Source of the DNA: an uncultured Flavobacteriales bacterium | GTDB taxonomy: Bacteria > Bacteroidota > Bacteroidia > Flavobacteriales > CAJXXR01 | Assembly (NCBI GenBank): GCA_913063375.1 | Contig: CAJXXR010000001.1 | Span: 1-64,000, forward strand | Direction: 5' to 3' | DNA: 64,000 bases | Part shown: piece by piece, positions 61,904-64,000 of the stretch | Numbering within the stretch: the stretch's first letter is position 1 | Layout: each line of letters begins with the position of its first letter | Program-made: the position numbers and the translations under genes | Notes under the pieces: generated by a model | What the model was told of the DNA's origin: nothing | The model's input: the letters and a program-made list of their open reading frames with translations, nothing else | Databases searched by the model: none

Positions 61904-62604
61904 AAAAACTAGAAAATACCATTCCATCTTGTGATTCCTGTCCTAATGAAAAAAGGGTTTTCTGTTCCTTATCTCAATTGGAATTGGGTGAACTTTCAAT
62001 CAACAAAAAGAACTTTCAATATAAAAAGGGTGAAGAAATTTTTCAGGAAGGAAATTACCCACACGGCATTTTCTGTATTTATAGTGGAGTAATCAAATTG
62101 TCAAAGAGAGGGAACGAGGGGAAGGATCAAATTATTCGCTTTGCGAAAAGTGGTGATATTCTGGGCTATAGATCAATGCTAGCTAAACAGATGTATAGCA
62201 CAACCGCTACAGCTATGGATGATGTTCTGATCTGTCAAATACCTATTCATAATTTTGAGTCCTTGTTAAAGTCAAGTAATAAGATGTGTATGAAAACCAT
62301 TGAATTGCTATCCGATGATCTGAAAAGGTCAGAAAATCAAGTATTATCTGTTTCACAAAAAAGAGTGGCTGATAGGTTAGCTGAAGCTCTTCTTACGTTA
62401 AAAGACAAGTTTGGATTCAAGGAGGATCAACAAACCTTGAATATGCAAATTACAAGACGTGAAATTGGGGAAATGGCTGGAATAACGACTGCAACAACTA
62501 TTCGTACACTTTCCGACTTCAATAAAGACAAACTCATTGCTTTACATAATAAGGATATAAAATTAATAAATGTAGCTGAATTAGAGCGTCTTGCAACTAG
62601 CTAA
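61900..62604 (+). CDS. Crp/Fnr-family regulator with FNR-like cysteine set
   Basis: The 234-residue protein has an N-terminal cyclic-nucleotide-fold domain (YKKGEEIFQEGNYPHGIFCI, GDILGYRSM) and a C-terminal winged helix (QITRREIGEMAGITTATTIR). Cys11, Cys14, Cys22 and Cys112 (VLICQIP) match the positions of the four cluster cysteines of E. coli FNR, so a [4Fe-4S] oxygen or NO sensor is likely. The recognition helix is ITTATTIR, lacking the FNR Glu and Ser, so the DNA target differs. It overlaps nadB by 4 nt and precedes norC-norB. Confidence 0.85.
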   Translation: MKKLENTIPSCDSCPNEKRVFCSLSQLELGELSINKKNFQYKKGEEIFQEGNYPHGIFCIYSGVIKLSKRGNEGKDQIIRFAKSGDILGYRSMLAKQMYSTTATAMDDVLICQIPIHNFESLLKSSNKMCMKTIELLSDDLKRSENQVLSVSQKRVADRLAEALLTLKDKFGFKEDQQTLNMQITRREIGEMAGITTATTIRTLSDFNKDKLIALHNKDIKLINVAELERLATS

Positions 62605-62722
62605 GACGAGGATATTGGAATTCATTTTAAAATATGATTTAGCGCATACAGTGAACCATATTTCAGGAGTATTTTTAGTCGTTTTAAAAATAGAACCAAA
62701 TTAAATTCCCTTAAGCCGCCCT

Positions 62723-63157
62723 ATGGAACCAATGAATAAAGTACATAAGAGATGGATCTTTTGGTCTCTGATTTTGAGTTTTTTTATTTACTCATTTGTT
62801 GTGTATACCTCGGGGACTGAATTCCCTAAAAATAGTAAGCAGTTTACTTCAGAAGCAAAATTAGGAAAGGATACATTCCAAAAATACAATTGTATTTCTT
62901 GTCATCAGATATTTGGTCTTGGTGGATATATGGGACCTGACTTAACGAATGTCATTTCTGATGAGCACAGGGGTGAGAATTATGCAAAAGCCTTCCTTCT
63001 TACAGGTACAGAAAGAATGCCCAATTTTCAGATGAGCGATACTGAATTGGGAGCGATTATAGCCTATCTAAAATATATTGGAAATACCGTTGAATACCCT
63101 GTAAAGAATAGCACTACAACTTGGTATGGAACCATTGAAACTAAGTCTGATGAGTAG
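62723..63157 (+). CDS. norC: NorC-like cytochrome c subunit of nitric oxide reductase
   Basis: The 144-residue protein has an N-terminal membrane anchor (about 12-28) and a c-type haem site CISCH (Cys57, Cys60, His61) with the axial Met in ERMPNF (Met99). Length and layout fit NorC, which passes electrons to NorB. ATG 62732 is an alternative start. NorB-like follows with an 8-nt overlap. The adjacent NorB-like partner is atypical, so the reaction of this pair is uncertain. Confidence 0.82.
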   Translation: MEPMNKVHKRWIFWSLILSFFIYSFVVYTSGTEFPKNSKQFTSEAKLGKDTFQKYNCISCHQIFGLGGYMGPDLTNVISDEHRGENYAKAFLLTGTERMPNFQMSDTELGAIIAYLKYIGNTVEYPVKNSTTTWYGTIETKSDE

Positions 63158-64000
63158 AACAAAAGATACCTCTTTCATATTTATATTGGCCGGCATGATT
63201 GCCTTAGTATTGGGATTGATTTTTGGAAGTATAGGTGCATTTCAAATGATCATTCCAAACTTTCTTCCAGAAATACCATTTTTTAAGGCACGGCCTTTAC
63301 ATGTTTCTTTGGTTGTGGCTTGGATATTTTTAATCGCAATAGGTGGGATTTATCATTATGTTCCAAAATACCTAGGCTTGAAATGGCATTCCAATAAGCT
63401 GATAAAAATTCATTTATGGATCTTTTTTGGTACTGGAATCCTTATCATACTTTCTTACTTAAATGGAAAATTTGGAGGTAGAGAATACTGGGAATTCCCA
63501 CCAATCTTTGCAATACCAATCTTGTTTTCATGGCTACTTTTTGCCTACAATTTCTACAAAACAATCTTCAGGAAAAAGCAAAGTTGGCCCGTTTATATCT
63601 GGATGTGGGCCAGTGGGATTGCATTTTTCTTTATAACATTTTTAGAAGCCAATTCTTGGATTTTCGATTATATCTCTGGAAATATTGTTCGTGAAATTAC
63701 TATTCAATGGAAGGCTTATGGAGCCCTAGTAGGTTCCTGGAACCTTCTTGTCTATGGAACCGCAATATTCATAATGGAAAGGATAGGAAAGAACACCAAA
63801 TTGGCATTGTCTAAAACAGCCTTTCTATTGTATTTCCTTGGACTTACTAACTTGATTTTTGGCTGGGCACATCATACATATGTGGTACCATCAGCAAGTT
63901 GGATTAGATATGTGGCATATGGTGTAAGTATGTCCGAACTTTTAATTTTGGGAAAAATAATATGGGACTGGAAGAAGTCGATCAGTACCGCTCAGAAGCA
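63150..64000 (+). CDS. norB: NorB-like haem-copper-oxidase-family subunit, partial, atypical active site
   Basis: The first 283 codons lie in the window; the gene continues beyond the right edge. The ATG (63150) is inside the norC stop region (8-nt overlap). It is a membrane protein of the NorB family: RPLHVSLVVAWIF carries the low-spin haem His51, and GWAHHTYV carries His241/His242. Aligned by these, with identical spacings of 51 and 22 residues to the P. aeruginosa enzyme, the position of the first FeB His (His207) is Tyr190, Glu211 is Val194 and Glu215 is Asn198; only the Glu280 position (Glu263) is kept. The P. aeruginosa numbering is from memory. It may be a non-NO-reducing or novel variant. 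Confidence 0.8.
   Translation, partial: MSRTKDTSFIFILAGMIALVLGLIFGSIGAFQMIIPNFLPEIPFFKARPLHVSLVVAWIFLIAIGGIYHYVPKYLGLKWHSNKLIKIHLWIFFGTGILIILSYLNGKFGGREYWEFPPIFAIPILFSWLLFAYNFYKTIFRKKQSWPVYIWMWASGIAFFFITFLEANSWIFDYISGNIVREITIQWKAYGALVGSWNLLVYGTAIFIMERIGKNTKLALSKTAFLLYFLGLTNLIFGWAHHTYVVPSASWIRYVAYGVSMSELLILGKIIWDWKKSISTAQK

Noticed and set aside
1..64000. CRISPR array, prophage, insertion sequence or tRNA gene
   Set aside because: No direct repeat series, transposase, integrase, phage structural gene or cloverleaf-like sequence was seen in the window.

Overview
The window is AT-rich chromosomal DNA from a member of the Bacteroidota, probably a free-living aerobe or facultative denitrifier of the Cytophagales/Flavobacteriales kind. 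The signs are a PorT-type outer-membrane protein of the type IX secretion system next to ubiE, promoters of the TTG-N(18-20)-TAnnTTTG type, almost no Shine-Dalgarno sequences, many short-lipobox lipoproteins and a menaquinone pathway. No tRNA or rRNA gene, CRISPR array, insertion sequence or prophage was seen. The genes are tightly packed and most are conserved housekeeping functions.

Layout. 1-2886 (minus): the translation operon thrS-infC-rpmI-rplT; rplT runs off the left edge and infC has no ATG/GTG/TTG start at its true N-terminus. 3082-3991: a His-rich lipoprotein and a small membrane protein. 4112-7133: menA-menC-menE. 7188-9437: a cation-chloride-cotransporter-like permease. 9629-12674: ubiE, porT and a FAD-dependent oxidoreductase. 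12848-14815: three poorly known small genes (DUF4240-like, a secreted conserved protein, DUF4259-like). 14870-19297: a likely lysine/2-oxoadipate degradation module (HglS-type dioxygenase, Lrp regulator, D-2-hydroxyglutarate dehydrogenase-like FAD/Fe-S protein). 19477-23787: a lipoprotein, YebC, PAP2 phosphatase, uracil-DNA glycosylase and an ACT-domain protein. 23900-26352: lysC-lysA. 26451-30810: YceI lipoprotein, gcvT, comB, a zinc phospholipase-like protein and a DEDDy exonuclease. 31022-38278: a long plus-strand run recF-dciA-like-ndpA-like-thioredoxin lipoprotein-beta-barrel-tex-mazG.

38281-44502 (minus) is a compact six-gene cell-surface polymer operon (Wzz-like, O-antigen polymerase/ligase-like, two methyltransferases, a nucleotidyltransferase-fold protein and a radical SAM protein) that contains no glycosyltransferase. 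44755-49594 holds two lipoproteins, pdxH, a YeeZ-like protein and a secreted coiled-coil protein. 49743-51371 is an acyl-CoA carboxylase beta subunit. 51512-57596 is a MarR-controlled RND efflux operon (marR, adaptor, pump, TolC), followed by an SDR gene and msrB. 59313-64000 is nadA-nadB-fnr-like-norC-norB-like; norB runs off the right edge.

The most unusual signal is the NorB-like protein at the right edge. It aligns without gaps to the classical cytochrome c nitric oxide reductase over the active-site helices, yet it lacks the first FeB histidine and two of the three conserved glutamates. Other points of interest are the transferase-free polymer operon, the HglS/D-2-hydroxyglutarate module, the AUA or AUU start of infC, and several long perfect inverted repeats placed where operators or leader hairpins would be expected (15773-15800, 29293-29333, 51435-51481, 57628-57665, 59206-59219).
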